The position numbers and the translations under genes are program-made. The notes beneath the pieces are model-generated. The model saw nothing but the letters and a program-made list of their open reading frames with translations. It was not told the origin of the DNA and did not search any database. Positions 33,870-47,708 of a DNA stretch of 55,248 nt are shown piece by piece. The stretch comes from Prauserella rugosa (GTDB lineage Bacteria; Actinomycetota; Actinomycetes; Mycobacteriales; Pseudonocardiaceae): positions 1 through 55,248 of the forward strand of contig NZ_JOIJ01000021.1 in NCBI RefSeq assembly GCF_000719975.1, given 5' to 3'. Numbering within the stretch: the first letter of the stretch is position 1; every line of letters starts with the position of its first letter.

Positions 33870-34346
33870 TCAGCCGAGTTGTTCCGCAAGCAGCTCGAGC
33901 ACCCCGCGCACGGCCCCGGTCCGCACCGCGTCCCGGTCACCCGATATGTCCAGCGTACGTGGGTGAGCACCGGTGGGCCCGCACACGGCGACATGGACGA
34001 TGCCCGGCCGCACCCCGTCCTGGGAGGCCGGTCCGGCCACGCCGGTCAGGCCGAGACCCCAGTCGGTCTCGCACCGGAGACGGGCGCCGTCGGCCAGCTG
34101 GGCCGCCACATCGGGATGCACGGGGCCGTGCTCGTCGAGCAGGTCCTGCGACACGCCCGCCAGGACGTGTTTGAGATCGGTCGCGTAGACGACGAGGCCG
34201 CCCCGCAGCACGGCGCTGGAGCCGGGCACCTCCGCCAACGTGGCACACACCAGCCCCGCGGTCAGCGATTCGGCAGCGGCGACGGTCTGTCCCACCTCGG
34301 TGAGGCGGTGAACCACCCGCCGGGGCAGCGCACCGGGTTCACTCAC
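33870..34346 (-). CDS. CinA C-terminal domain protein (nicotinamide-nucleotide amidase)
   Basis: A 158-aa stand-alone CinA C-terminal domain. TVAAAESLTAGLVCATLAEVPGSSAVLRGGLVVYATDLK carries the Ser-containing signature, then HPDVAAQLADGARLRCETDWGLGLTGVAGP and a conserved end (GVLELLAEQL). The family deamidates nicotinamide mononucleotide (PncC). The N-terminal molybdopterin-binding half of full CinA is absent, as is usual in actinobacteria. The GTG overlaps the pgsA stop by four bases. The old link to competence does not apply here. Confidence 0.88.
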   Translation of the reverse strand: MSEPGALPRRVVHRLTEVGQTVAAAESLTAGLVCATLAEVPGSSAVLRGGLVVYATDLKHVLAGVSQDLLDEHGPVHPDVAAQLADGARLRCETDWGLGLTGVAGPASQDGVRPGIVHVAVCGPTGAHPRTLDISGDRDAVRTGAVRGVLELLAEQLG

Positions 34347-35032
34347 GACACGGCCTGCCTCGCGCTCGCCCGCAGCCGCAGGGCACGCACGACGTAGTCG
34401 ACGCCCGTGGCCACGGTCAGCACCAGCGCCACCCCCATAACGGTCCACGTGACCACGTCGAGGAACGCAGGCAGTGGCAGCAACACCAGCCCGATGGCCA
34501 CGACCTGGGCGAGGGTCTTCGCCTTGCCGCCGCGGCTGGCCGGGATCACGCCGTACCGGATCACCCAGAAGCGCAGCAGCGTCACGCCGAGCTCGCGCAC
34601 CGCGATCACGATGGTGATCCACCAGGGCAGTTCGCCCAGGATGCTCAGCCCGACCAGCGCCGCCCCGATCAGGGCCTTGTCGGCGATGGGGTCGGCGATC
34701 TTGCCGAAGTCGGTGATGAGGTCGTACTTGCGGGCGACCCACCCGTCGATGCGGTCGGTCAACGCCGCCACGGCGAACAGGCCCGCGGCCACGTACCGCC
34801 ACACCTGCCCGGCGAGGCCGTCGTCCGCGCCCGCCGCGAACAGGGCGATCACGAACAGCGGCACCAGCACCAGCCGCGAGATGGTGAGCAGGTTCGCCAC
34901 GTTCCACGTCGACGGCACGGCCGGGCGAGCCGGGCTGCCTGCCGGATCCGCGGATTCGGCACTCTTCGGCACCGAGCCCTCGGACCCGTGGGGAAGGCCA
35001 GATGCGTCGTTGCGTCCGGCTTCGGCGGTCAC
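34343..35032 (-). CDS. pgsA: CDP-diacylglycerol-glycerol-3-phosphate 3-phosphatidyltransferase
   Basis: A 229-aa CDP-alcohol phosphatidyltransferase with the signature D-G-W-V-A-R...G-K-I-A-D-P-I-A-D in [19 protein letters not shown] and IADPIADK. It should make phosphatidylglycerophosphate in the membrane; about six membrane segments follow a polar 40-residue start. The neighbour order rimO-pgsA-cinA-clgR is the same as around M. tuberculosis pgsA3 (Rv2746c), and because actinobacteria carry several paralogues the alcohol acceptor is inferred. The GTG overlaps the rimO stop by four bases. Confidence 0.9.
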   Translation of the reverse strand: MTAEAGRNDASGLPHGSEGSVPKSAESADPAGSPARPAVPSTWNVANLLTISRLVLVPLFVIALFAAGADDGLAGQVWRYVAAGLFAVAALTDRIDGWVARKYDLITDFGKIADPIADKALIGAALVGLSILGELPWWITIVIAVRELGVTLLRFWVIRYGVIPASRGGKAKTLAQVVAIGLVLLPLPAFLDVVTWTVMGVALVLTVATGVDYVVRALRLRASARQAVS

Positions 35033-36522
35033 GGCGCCGCGTCCGTCCCGACGGGGCACACCACCAGATCCACGCCCGCACTGTCGACGACCTCGCACCG
35101 GACGAGTTCGCCCACCTTCACGCTGCCCGCGTCGAGCACGACGCACTCGCCGTCGACCTCGGGCGCCTGGTGTGCGGCGCGGCCCGTGACCTCCACGTCG
35201 TCGGTGCCGTCCGTGGAGTCGGTGCCGTCCGCGCCGTCCGCGGAGTCGGCGGAGTTGCTGCCGGGGGCCTGCTCGACGAGCACGTCGACGACGGTGCCGA
35301 TCCGCTCCTCCGCACGCTGCGCGGTGAGCTCCTCCACGAGCGCGGAGACACGGGCGACCCGCTCGGCGATCACGCCCGCGTCGAGCTTGCCGTCGTAGCC
35401 CTCGGCCTCGGTGCCGTCCTCGTCGGAGTAGCCGAACACGCCCACGGCGTCGAGCCGCGCGCCGGTGAGGAACCGTTCGAGCTCGGCGACGTCGTCCTCG
35501 GTCTCGCCGGGGAATCCCACGATCACGTTCGTGCGGATACCCGCCTCGGGCGCGTACTCCCGGATCTGGTCCACGAGAGCCAGGAACGAGTCGGTGGATC
35601 CGAAGCGGCGCATGCGGCGCAGCACCGACTCGCTCGAATGCTGGAACGACAGGTCGAAGTAGTCGGCGACCCCGGGGGTCGTGGCGATCGCCCGGACCAG
35701 GTCGGGGCGGGTCTCGGCCGGTTGCAGGTACGACACCCGCACCCGCTCGATGCCGTCGATGCCGGCCAGCCGCGGCAACAGCGCCTCGAGGGCGCGCGTG
35801 CCGCCGAGTTCCCGGCCCAGGTCCTTGCCGTAGGACGTCGAGTTCTCGCTGACCAGGAACAGCTCGCGGGCGCCCTGCGTCGCCAGCCACTGCGCCTCCG
35901 CGACCACCTCGTCCGGGTGGCGGGAGACGAACGAACCGCGGAACGACGGGATCGCGCAGAACGAGCACCGGCGGTCGCAACCCGAGGCGATCTTCAGCGC
36001 CGCCACCGGAGAGTCGTCCAGGCGTGAGCGCAGCACGCGCGGGCCCCATCCGGCGTGCCCGGGGACCTCGACGTCCGAGGCCGCGGCGGGACGTTCGACA
36101 GGGCTGATGGGCAGCAGCTTGCGACGGTCGGACGGCGTGTGCGAGGCGACCGTGCGCCCCGCGGCGATGTCGTCGAGCCGCTCGGCCAGCTGCGGGTAGT
36201 GGTCGAAGCCGAGCACCGCGTCGGCCTCGGGCAGGTTCTCCGCCAGTTCCTTGCCGTAGCGCTCGGCCATGCAGCCGACGGCGACGACCTTGGCACCGGT
36301 GTCCGAGGCGGCCAGCAGCGTGTCGACGGAGTCCTTCTTCGCCGATTCGACGAAGCCGCACGTGTTGACCACCACGACGTCGCTCTCGCCGGGGTCGCCG
36401 GCCAGCTCCCAGCCTCCCGCGGCGAGCCGCCCCGCCAGTTCCTCGGAGTCGACCTCGTTGCGGGAACAGCCAAGCGTCAGCAGGGAGACCCTGCGAGCGG
36501 GAGCGGAATCTGCGGAAGACAT
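35029..36522 (-). CDS. rimO: Ribosomal protein S12 methylthiotransferase
   Basis: A 497-aa radical SAM methylthiotransferase. The UPF0004 domain ([45 protein letters not shown]) supplies three cluster Cys residues, [12 protein letters not shown] the radical SAM CxxxCxxC, and a TRAM domain ends the protein. RimO modifies Asp88/89 of ribosomal protein S12. The TRAM region is interrupted by a 25-residue Ser/Asp/Gly/Thr repeat ([19 protein letters not shown]), probably a surface loop. TACTCT lies 7 nt before the ATG, with GCGACA 18 nt further up, so a leaderless mRNA is likely. Confidence 0.93.
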   Translation of the reverse strand: MSSADSAPARRVSLLTLGCSRNEVDSEELAGRLAAGGWELAGDPGESDVVVVNTCGFVESAKKDSVDTLLAASDTGAKVVAVGCMAERYGKELAENLPEADAVLGFDHYPQLAERLDDIAAGRTVASHTPSDRRKLLPISPVERPAAASDVEVPGHAGWGPRVLRSRLDDSPVAALKIASGCDRRCSFCAIPSFRGSFVSRHPDEVVAEAQWLATQGARELFLVSENSTSYGKDLGRELGGTRALEALLPRLAGIDGIERVRVSYLQPAETRPDLVRAIATTPGVADYFDLSFQHSSESVLRRMRRFGSTDSFLALVDQIREYAPEAGIRTNVIVGFPGETEDDVAELERFLTGARLDAVGVFGYSDEDGTEAEGYDGKLDAGVIAERVARVSALVEELTAQRAEERIGTVVDVLVEQAPGSNSADSADGADGTDSTDGTDDVEVTGRAAHQAPEVDGECVVLDAGSVKVGELVRCEVVDSAGVDLVVCPVGTDAAP

Positions 36523-36529
36523 CCCGACA

Positions 36530-36559
36530 AGAGTAACGACCAGGCCATCGGCATGTCGC
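36530..36559 (-). promoter_or_regulatory. rimO promoter (leaderless type)
   Basis: On the minus strand GCGACA (36559-36554) and TACTCT (36535-36530) are 18 nt apart, and the ATG follows 7 nt later. On the plus strand TAGCGT (36574-36579) stands 7 nt before the divergent acetyltransferase GTG, so both genes of the pair may be leaderless. Confidence 0.55.
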
Positions 36560-36586
36560 CGCAACCCGCCAGCTAGCGTTTGAGCG

Positions 36587-37084
36587 GTGGAGTCACCGAT
36601 CATTCGCCGCGCTCGCATCGCCGATGTCCCTGCGATCAAACGTCTCGTCGATGCCGACGCCGGCAAGGTGCTCCTGGAGAAGGACCTCGTCACGCTCTAC
36701 GAGGCCGTGCAGGAGTTCTGGGTGGCCGAGCGCGACGGCGCGGTCGTCGGATGCGGGGCGCTGCACGTGTTGTGGGAGGACCTCGCGGAGATCCGCACGG
36801 TGGCCGTCGACCGCGCGGTCCGCGGCCAGGGCGTCGGCCACGCCCTGGTGTCGGCGTTGATCGACCTGGCCCGCAGGCTCGGCCTGCCGCGCATCTTCGT
36901 GCTGACCTTCGAGACGGAGTTCTTCGGCAGGCACGGATTCCGCGCCATCGACGGGGCGCCGGTGCCGGAGGAGGTCTACGAGGAGATGCGCCGCTCCCCC
37001 GACACGGGCGTCGCCGAGTTCCTCGACCTTCCGTTCGTCAAGCCGAACACGCTGGGCAACACCCGCATGCTCCTGGAGCTGTGA
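36587..37084 (+). CDS. Amino-acid N-acetyltransferase (GNAT, Rv2747-like)
   Basis: A 165-aa GNAT enzyme similar to M. tuberculosis Rv2747 (ArgA-type N-acetylglutamate synthase). [18 protein letters not shown] is strand 1/helix 1, [19 protein letters not shown] is the acetyl-CoA-binding Q-x-x-G-x-G/A loop, and [15 protein letters not shown] the family's strand 5 and Phe-rich loop. It has the short form without an amino-acid kinase domain. Acetylation of glutamate for arginine synthesis is inferred from that resemblance. The start follows TAGCGT by 7 nt without a Shine-Dalgarno. Confidence 0.88.
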   Translation: MESPIIRRARIADVPAIKRLVDADAGKVLLEKDLVTLYEAVQEFWVAERDGAVVGCGALHVLWEDLAEIRTVAVDRAVRGQGVGHALVSALIDLARRLGLPRIFVLTFETEFFGRHGFRAIDGAPVPEEVYEEMRRSPDTGVAEFLDLPFVKPNTLGNTRMLLEL

Positions 37085-37104
37085 CCACCCGCAGTTTCAC
37101 AGCC

Positions 37105-37220
37105 CCCGAGGGCCCTTTGGTTGCGTTCAACGCAACTGATGTTCCCTTCGCGCCGCTCCCCGGAGCTGGGGGTGCGATGGGAACAATAGTCGCGTTCAAC
37201 GCGACTATGGGGCCCTCGGG
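37105..37220. repeat. 116-bp nested palindrome between argA-like gene and ftsK
   Basis: The element is bounded by CCCGAGGGCCC (37105-37115) and its exact complement GGGCCCTCGGG (37210-37220). Inside lie a self-palindrome GTTGCGTTCAACGCAAC (37120-37136), an inverted pair GTTCCC (37141-37146) / GGGAAC (37179-37184), a central hairpin GCTCC-CC-GGAGC (37155-37166), and a second self-palindrome of 23 nt with arms ATAGTCGCGTT / AACGCGACTAT (37186-37208). It fills the convergent gap, so it may end transcription from both sides, but its order suggests a REP- or MITE-like unit. Confidence 0.9.
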
Positions 37221-37230
37221 AGCACCGGGG

Positions 37231-39978
37231 TCAGGGGGTGGCCGGGTCGTCGGCCTCGTCGTCGGCGTCGCCGGGCGGGTCCTCACCACGGATGAACGCC
37301 AGGGTGGCGGGCAGGTCCTCGGGTTTGACCAGCACGTCGCGCGCCTTCGAGCCCTCCGACGGCCCGACCACTCCCCTGCTCTCGAGCAGGTCCATCAGCC
37401 GTCCGGCCTTGGCAAAGCCGACGCGGAGCTTGCGCTGCAGCATCGAGGTGGACCCGAACTGCGAGGTCACGATCAGTTCCGCGGCCTGCAGCAGCACGTC
37501 GAGGTCGTCGCCGATGTCCTCGTCGATCTGCTTCTTCTCGTCGGCCTTGGCCTGGGTGACGCCCTCGGTGTAGTCGGGCTCGGCCTGTTGCTTGGTGAAG
37601 TCGACGATCGCCTGGATCTCGTCGTCGCCGATGAACGAACCCTGGATGCGGATGGTTTTGCCCGCACCCATGGGCAGGTACAGCCCGTCGCCCATGCCGA
37701 TGAGCTTCTCGGCCCCCGGCTGGTCGAGGATGACGCGCGAGTCGGTGAGCGAGGACGTCGCGAACGCCAGCCGGGACGGCACGTTCGTCTTGATCAGGCC
37801 GGTGACCACGTCGACCGACGGACGCTGGGTCGCCAGCACGAGGTGGATCCCGGCGGCACGCGCCTTCTGCGTGATGCGCACGATCGCGTCCTCGACGTCG
37901 CGGGGCGCCGTCATCATCAGGTCGGCCAGCTCGTCGACGATCGCGAGGATGTACGGGTACGGCCGGTACTCGCGTTCACTGCCGGGCGGGGCGGTGATCT
38001 CGCCATTGCGGACCTTCTTGTTGAAGTCGTCGATGTGCCGGACCCGGTTGGCCTGCATGTCCTGGTAGCGCTGCTCCATCTCCTCCACGAGCCAGGCCAG
38101 CGCGGCCGCCGCCTTCTTCGGCTGCGTGATGATGGGCGTGATCAGGTGCGGGATGCCCTCGTACGGCGTCAACTCGACCATCTTCGGGTCGATGAGGATC
38201 ATGCGGCACTCGTCCGGCGTCGCGCGGGCCAGCAACGACACCAGCATGGAGTTGACGAAGCTCGATTTACCGGAACCGGTGGACCCGGCGACGAGCAGGT
38301 GGGGCATCTTCGTCAGGTTCGCCGTGACGAAGTCGCCCTCGATGTCCTTGCCGAGGCCGATCACCATCGGGTGCGGGTCCTTGGCCGCCTTCGGCGATCG
38401 CAACACGTCCCCGAGGCGCACCATCTCGCGGTCGGAGTTGGGGACCTCGATACCGACCGCCGACTTGCCGGGGATCGGCGCCAGCAGGCGCACGTTGTCG
38501 GTGGCCACCGCGTAGGCGATGTTCTTGGTCAGCGCCGTGATCTTCTCGACCTTCACGCCGGGGCCGAGTTCGACCTCGTAGCGGGTCACCGTCGGGCCGC
38601 GCACGAACCCGGTGACCTGCGCGTCGATGTTGAACTGCTCCAGCACACCGGTGATCGACTCGATCATGGCGTCGTTGGCCTTGCTGCGGGCCTTCGGCGG
38701 ATCACCCAGGGTCAGCAGGTCCGGGGAGGGCAGCTGGTAGTCGCCCTCCACGGTCCGCGTGATCGACAGGGCCGGTTCCGAGCGCGTCTCGGCACCGTCC
38801 CCGGAGGAGCCGGAGGACCCCGAGCCCTTCGGGGCCGCCTTGGCGGCGGCACTCGGCTTCGCCGCAGGTGTGGCCTTCGCGGCGGCACCGGCCGCCGACG
38901 TCACTGAGGACTCCGAGGAGGCCCCTGCATCGGCGGGTTCGAGCATGTCGTCGAGGGTGGACTCGGTGCCCTGTCCGCCCGAGGTGGACTGGCGCCTGCG
39001 GGACGGCTTGCGCAGCCGCACCGCCGACGGGTCGCCCTCGGCCACGGGGTCGGCACCGCTCCGCCTGCCGCGCGGCGCGTCGTAGTCGGCCGTGTCGACA
39101 CCGTCGCCGTCGGCGTCGGCGCGGTCGGCGTCGTCGTACGGCTCGGCGCCCCATTCGCTGAGCCTGCGCGGGATGTCGCGCACCGGTGTCCCGGTGAACA
39201 CGAGGACACCGAACAACAGCGCCAGCACCAGCAACGGCGTCGCCACCCACACCGTCACGCCGCGCGCCAACAGGTCGCCGGAGAACCAGCCGAGCCAGCC
39301 TCCCGCGTACATCTGCCCCTCGTGGGCCTGGGGCCGCGCGTTGAGCAGGTGCAGCAGGCCGAGCACGGACAGGCTCATCAGCATCGTGCCGATCACGCGC
39401 CGCGGCCGCGTGTCGGGATTGGCCTCCGAGCGCATGAGTGCGACCGCCACGACGAGCAACACGAGCGGCACGGCGACCGAACCGGCCCCGAACACGCTGC
39501 GCATACCGATGGTCACGACGTCGCCCACCGGGCCCGCGCTCTCCCACAGCACGCCCACGGCCGTGATCAGCGCCAGGGCGATCAGCCCCAGCGCGAGGCC
39601 GTCCCTGCGGTGCTCGGGCTCCAGGTCCCGGGTCCTGCCGACGGCCCTGGCCAGCCCGCCGACGCCTTTGGCCGCAAGGTTCCACCCACCGCGAACGGCC
39701 GAGCCGGCGGCGCCGGAGCCCTTCCCGCCACGACGGGCGGACTGCGCCGACCCCGTGGACTTGCGCGGCGGGGTGCGCGACGACGACGCTGCACGGGTCC
39801 GCGACGACGAGGCTGCACGGGTCCGCGACGACGAGGCGCGCTTGGCCCCACCCGCGCCGGAACCGCTCCGCGCACGCGTGCTGCCGGACTTCGCGCCCTT
39901 GCCGGACCCGCCCGACTTCGCGGACCCGGACCTGCCGGCCGCGCCGCCACGTCCCTTCGTCACCGACCCACTCGCCAT
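37231..39978 (-). CDS. ftsK: DNA translocase FtsK
   Basis: A 915-aa septal DNA translocase. A basic Ser/Arg-rich start with an exact SSSRTRAA repeat (near residues 45-65) precedes four membrane helices (residues about 125-270), a Pro/Ala-rich linker, and the RecA-like motor with Walker [10 protein letters not shown] (Lys571), Walker B-like [24 protein letters not shown] and [10 protein letters not shown]. The C-terminal gamma winged helix ([25 protein letters not shown]) binds KOPS-type sites. It pumps chromosome ends through the closing septum and activates dimer resolution. It is the counterpart of Rv2748c and not an ESX EccC. The ATG follows TACCGT by 6 nt. Confidence 0.94.
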   Translation of the reverse strand: MASGSVTKGRGGAAGRSGSAKSGGSGKGAKSGSTRARSGSGAGGAKRASSSRTRAASSSRTRAASSSRTPPRKSTGSAQSARRGGKGSGAAGSAVRGGWNLAAKGVGGLARAVGRTRDLEPEHRRDGLALGLIALALITAVGVLWESAGPVGDVVTIGMRSVFGAGSVAVPLVLLVVAVALMRSEANPDTRPRRVIGTMLMSLSVLGLLHLLNARPQAHEGQMYAGGWLGWFSGDLLARGVTVWVATPLLVLALLFGVLVFTGTPVRDIPRRLSEWGAEPYDDADRADADGDGVDTADYDAPRGRRSGADPVAEGDPSAVRLRKPSRRRQSTSGGQGTESTLDDMLEPADAGASSESSVTSAAGAAAKATPAAKPSAAAKAAPKGSGSSGSSGDGAETRSEPALSITRTVEGDYQLPSPDLLTLGDPPKARSKANDAMIESITGVLEQFNIDAQVTGFVRGPTVTRYEVELGPGVKVEKITALTKNIAYAVATDNVRLLAPIPGKSAVGIEVPNSDREMVRLGDVLRSPKAAKDPHPMVIGLGKDIEGDFVTANLTKMPHLLVAGSTGSGKSSFVNSMLVSLLARATPDECRMILIDPKMVELTPYEGIPHLITPIITQPKKAAAALAWLVEEMEQRYQDMQANRVRHIDDFNKKVRNGEITAPPGSEREYRPYPYILAIVDELADLMMTAPRDVEDAIVRITQKARAAGIHLVLATQRPSVDVVTGLIKTNVPSRLAFATSSLTDSRVILDQPGAEKLIGMGDGLYLPMGAGKTIRIQGSFIGDDEIQAIVDFTKQQAEPDYTEGVTQAKADEKKQIDEDIGDDLDVLLQAAELIVTSQFGSTSMLQRKLRVGFAKAGRLMDLLESRGVVGPSEGSKARDVLVKPEDLPATLAFIRGEDPPGDADDEADDPATP

Positions 39979-40097
39979 GTCCCCACGGTAACCGGCTGAC
40001 CACCTGCGTCCCAGCCGCCACACGCGGCACGCCCGTCCCGGACTCACGTCACATCCCATCGGTGACCCTCATCCGTGCGCGTGACATCCTGCTCCGC

Positions 40098-41018
40098 ATG
40101 GCGAGCAGGACCACCGACAGTGACGACCTTCCGGGCGACGATCCCGGAACCGGGGCCGAGCGTTCCGGCGCCGCACCTTCCGGCCCCACACCGCCCGGCC
40201 TCACATCCTCCGGCCCCACCGGCGGCGCACCCTCCGCGACGCCGGGCGGAGGTACCCCGGCGATCTGGCGCGCGATGCTGGCCGCCGATCACAACCTGGT
40301 CCGGCTCGCGGGGCGCCTGCGAGTCAGCGGGTCGGTGCCGCGCGAGCTGCGCGGACGCCCGCTGCTCATCGCCGCCAACCACATCGGCAACTTCGACCCG
40401 TTCGTGCTCATGGCGGCCTGCCGCAGGATCGGGCTGGCGCCGCGGTTCATGCTCGCCGGCGGACTGCTCGACGCCCCCATCCTGGGCACGGCACTGAAGG
40501 CGAGCGGGCACCTGCGCGTCGACCGCGGTTCGGCCTCCGCGGTCCAGCAGTTCGCCGAGGCCGTGGAGGAACTGCGCTCGACGCAGGTGCCGATCATCGT
40601 CTACCCCGAGGGGCGGATCAGCCACGATCCGGGCCTGTGGCCCGAACGGGGCAAGACCGGGCTCGCCCGGCTCGCCCTGGGTTCGGGGGTGCCGGTCGTG
40701 CCCGTCAGCCAGTGGGGCGCGCACGAAGCGGTCTACTGGGGCACCCAGACCGTCAACGGCCTCGGCGACCTGGTGCCGTTGGCTCGGTCCGGATTCACCT
40801 CTCCCCTGCGCAGGCCGACCTTCCGCGTGCACTTCGGCGATCCGGTCGATCTCGGCGAGTTCGACGCCGGCACCCCGGGCCACGCGGTCAAGGCCCACGC
40901 GAAGATCATGCGGACGATCACCGCCGGGCTGGTGCCGCTGCGCCGCGACGAACCCGACGTCCCGCGGTTCCGCGATCCGACCAGGCCGACCGACTCGGTC
41001 AGCCCGTGGCGCCCCTGA
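40098..41018 (+). CDS. Lysophospholipid acyltransferase family protein
   Basis: A 306-aa PlsC-type acyltransferase with a ~55-residue Pro/Gly-rich start, then the H-x4-D motif in AANHIGNFDPF, FMLAGGLLDAPILG, and IIVYPEGRISHDPG as the EGR/EGT motif. It differs from the other acyltransferase at 728-1483 in length and motifs, so the two probably use different acceptors. A GTG at 40062 is in frame, but the ATG is favoured because the extra residues are not family-like. It lies between ftsK and the Lrp gene, a site that in M. tuberculosis has other genes. Confidence 0.83.
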   Translation: MASRTTDSDDLPGDDPGTGAERSGAAPSGPTPPGLTSSGPTGGAPSATPGGGTPAIWRAMLAADHNLVRLAGRLRVSGSVPRELRGRPLLIAANHIGNFDPFVLMAACRRIGLAPRFMLAGGLLDAPILGTALKASGHLRVDRGSASAVQQFAEAVEELRSTQVPIIVYPEGRISHDPGLWPERGKTGLARLALGSGVPVVPVSQWGAHEAVYWGTQTVNGLGDLVPLARSGFTSPLRRPTFRVHFGDPVDLGEFDAGTPGHAVKAHAKIMRTITAGLVPLRRDEPDVPRFRDPTRPTDSVSPWRP

Positions 41019-41021
41019 CGG

Positions 41022-41498
41022 TCACGGCCGCCGGGTGGGCAGCACCGTGCCGGTGCGCACGGGGTCGAGCACGAACAGCGTCGTGTACCGCTTGACGTTC
41101 GGATCCTCCTGGAACAGGCGTTTGGCGACCTCGTTCTTGTGCCGCATGCCGACGCAGGCCAGCACGACGACGTAGTCGTAGTCGCCCGAGACCTCGTAGG
41201 CCTGCTGCACCTCCGGGGTGTCGAGCAGTCTGGCCCGGTACCGGCGTCCCTCCTCGGGGGTGTCGTCCTCGATGGTCACCAGACACACGGCCAGGATGAC
41301 CTCCGGCACGTGGCGCGGGTCCAGCACCGCGACGTTGTGGCTGAGCAGTCCGCCCGCGCGGTAACGCTGCACCCGCCGCAGCACCGCGCTCGGCGACAGC
41401 CCGACCACCTCGCCCAGGTCCCGCAACGTGCGGGAGGCGTCCCGTTGCAGCGCGTCGAGCAGCACGTGGTCGAGGTCGTCCAGCACCAGATCGCTCAC
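41022..41498 (-). CDS. Lrp/AsnC-family transcriptional regulator
   Basis: A 158-aa regulator: an N-terminal helix-turn-helix (LDHVLLDALQRDASRTLRDLGEVVGLSPSAVLRRVQR) and a C-terminal RAM ligand domain (VILAVCLVTIE... YEVSGDYDYVVVLAC). It is divergent from an EamA exporter gene, a frequent pairing in which Lrp senses an amino acid and controls its export. An inverted repeat, ACGCAA-N5-TTGCGT, overlaps its own start codon. The GTG start is chosen because translation from an upstream codon would add a non-family extension and read through that repeat. Confidence 0.88.
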   Translation of the reverse strand: MSDLVLDDLDHVLLDALQRDASRTLRDLGEVVGLSPSAVLRRVQRYRAGGLLSHNVAVLDPRHVPEVILAVCLVTIEDDTPEEGRRYRARLLDTPEVQQAYEVSGDYDYVVVLACVGMRHKNEVAKRLFQEDPNVKRYTTLFVLDPVRTGTVLPTRRP

Positions 41499-41513
41499 GC
41501 AATGATGTTGCGT
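41497..41513. promoter_or_regulatory. Candidate Lrp operator
   Basis: ACGCAATGATGTTGCGT is a perfect 6-bp inverted repeat with a 5-bp centre, overlapping the GTG of the Lrp gene. Its length and position fit an autoregulatory Lrp/AsnC site that could also affect the divergent exporter. Confidence 0.5.
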
Positions 41514-41589
41514 CAGCGCGGGACAACTTTCAATCGGCCCCACCGCGCGGACCGCTACCGTCGCAGACGGCCCTTCCGCCACGTCCCTG

Positions 41590-41640
41590 CCAGATCCCCG
41601 CCAGATCCCCGCCAGCGCCCTCTCTCAACGCCCTCTCTCA
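41590..41640. repeat. Two short tandem repeats in the exporter leader
   Basis: CCAGATCCCCG is repeated exactly (41590-41600, 41601-41611), followed by CGCCCTCTCTCA twice with 13-bp period (41616-41627, 41629-41640). They lie 38 nt before the EamA start, within its probable leader. Confidence 0.75.
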
Positions 41641-41677
41641 GCTCGCCCTGTCACCTCTCGATCTCGAGGAACGCCCC

Positions 41678-42673
41678 ATGACGACCACGCGGCCCACGAC
41701 GCCTGCCGGCCGAGAGTCCGCACCCATCCCGTTCCGCCCCCACCCGGCACGTGGTGTGCTGCTGTTGCTCGTGGCGTCGGTGTGCTTCGGCAGCTCCGGG
41801 GTCATCGGCAAACCCGCCATGACCGCGGGGCTCTCCCCGGAGCAGGTCGCCGCCGCCCGGATCGGCCTCGCCGCCCTGGTGCTGCTGGTGTGCGTGTCCC
41901 TCACCGCACCCCGGCTGCTGCGGGTGAGCAGGGGCCAGTGGCGGTTGCTGGTCGCGTACGGCCTGCTCGGGGTCGCGGGGGTGCAGTTGCTGTACTTCGT
42001 GGCCGCGTCCCGCATTCCCGTCGGCGTCGCGATCCTGCTGGAGTTCACGTCCCCGGTGCTGGTGGCGCTGTGGGTGCGGTTCGTACGCCGGGTCCGACTG
42101 CCGTGGCCGATGTGGCTGGGCATCGCGTTGGCCCTGACCGGACTCGCGATGGTCGCCCAGGTGGGCACCGGCCTGACGCTGGACGTGATCGGACTGCTCG
42201 CCGGGGCGGGTGCCGCCGTGTGCTCGGCCGCCTACTTCCTGCTCGGCGAACGCGGCGTGGCCGACCACCATCCCCTCGGCATGGTCACGTGGGGCATGAC
42301 GGTCGGTGCCGTCGCGATGTGCGTCGTCGCGCCCCCGTGGACGTGGCCTGCCGAAGTGGTGACCGCGCCGGCGGAACTCGGACCGTGGCATCCGCCCGTG
42401 TGGACGTTGTTGATCGCCGTGGCACTGCTGTCCACGGTGCTGGCCTACGCGACGGGAACCGCCTCGTTGCGCCATCTTCCGGTGGCCGCGGCGAGCGTGC
42501 TCGCCCTCGTCGAACCGCTCATCGCGACCGGTGCGGCATGGCTGCTGCTCGGCGAGGCGCTGACGTGGTCGCAGGTGCTCGGCGCCGGGGTGCTGCTCGG
42601 AGGAGCGCTCCTGGTGCAGCTGACGTCCCCCAGGAAGCAGCCGGTCGGCGAACCGCTGCCGGTGACCGACTGA
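41678..42673 (+). CDS. EamA-family (DMT) exporter
   Basis: A 331-aa inner-membrane transporter with ten predicted helices in two EamA repeats (starting ARGVLLLLVASVCFGSSGV and ... VIGLLAGAGAAVCSAAYFLLG). The second repeat ends VAAASVLALVEPLIATGAAWLLLGEALT, the diagnostic EamA segment with P-L-x-A and E. Members export amino acids or other metabolites. The divergent Lrp-type gene supports an amino-acid substrate. GAGGAA stands 9 nt before the ATG, and tandem repeats lie in the leader. Confidence 0.9.
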   Translation: MTTTRPTTPAGRESAPIPFRPHPARGVLLLLVASVCFGSSGVIGKPAMTAGLSPEQVAAARIGLAALVLLVCVSLTAPRLLRVSRGQWRLLVAYGLLGVAGVQLLYFVAASRIPVGVAILLEFTSPVLVALWVRFVRRVRLPWPMWLGIALALTGLAMVAQVGTGLTLDVIGLLAGAGAAVCSAAYFLLGERGVADHHPLGMVTWGMTVGAVAMCVVAPPWTWPAEVVTAPAELGPWHPPVWTLLIAVALLSTVLAYATGTASLRHLPVAAASVLALVEPLIATGAAWLLLGEALTWSQVLGAGVLLGGALLVQLTSPRKQPVGEPLPVTD

Positions 42674-42764
42674 CCCGCCGTTCCCGCGACCGGCACCGCG
42701 GCCAGGGGTCGTCCGCCCGGCGTGACGGGGTGATTCTCGCTCGCGCCGGGCGTTCGGCGCCGGG

Positions 42765-47249
<4,485 letters not shown>

Positions 47250-47301
47250 GCGGCCTCACTTCGTCTCCCGGGCTGCGCCGATCGTAGGCGCACACACCCG
47301 G

Positions 47302-47703
47302 TCAGACGTCGGAAACGTGGACCTCGTGCCCTCCGGATCGCAGTGCACCGACGGCGCGCTCCACGTCCGCCTCCTTCACCAGCAGGTGGTCGGTGTCGAA
47401 CGTGGACATGCCGAACAGTGCCACGCCCGCTGCGGCGAGTTCGCTCGACAGCGCCGCCACGATGCCGGTGAGCGTGAACGCCAGCGGTCCGCGCACCGTC
47501 AGCAGCCGCCATCCGCGTTCGGCCTGCGCCGACTCGGGGACGGCGTCGGCGGGGCACACGACCGAGAGTTCGTCTCCGGTGCGGGTGACGGACACGAACG
47601 CACCGTCACTCCGGTCGAGCAGGCCGGCAGGCACGGGTGCGGCGGCGCCGAGGCGGGCGACCGCGTACTCCCCCGGCCGGACGTCGATGGCGAGTCTGCG
47701 CAC
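47302..47703 (-). CDS. ACT-domain protein
   Basis: A 133-aa protein made of two ACT-like halves: a first (RRLAIDVRPGEYAVARLGAAAPVPAGLLDRSDGAFVSVTRT) and a second (WRLLTVRGPLAFTLTGIVAALSSELAAAGVALFGMSTFDTDHLLVKE), the layout of small amino-acid-sensing proteins of the aspartate-kinase ACT type. It may bind an amino acid and control a partner. It starts 5 nt after the thyX stop, so it is co-transcribed with thyX. The target is unknown. Confidence 0.8.
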   Translation of the reverse strand: MRRLAIDVRPGEYAVARLGAAAPVPAGLLDRSDGAFVSVTRTGDELSVVCPADAVPESAQAERGWRLLTVRGPLAFTLTGIVAALSSELAAAGVALFGMSTFDTDHLLVKEADVERAVGALRSGGHEVHVSDV

Positions 47704-47708
47704 GGCGA

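Noticed and set aside
37231..39978. ESX-type EccC ATPase, suggested by the nearby EspG cassette
   Set aside because: A single motor domain, N-terminal membrane helices and a gamma domain identify FtsK.
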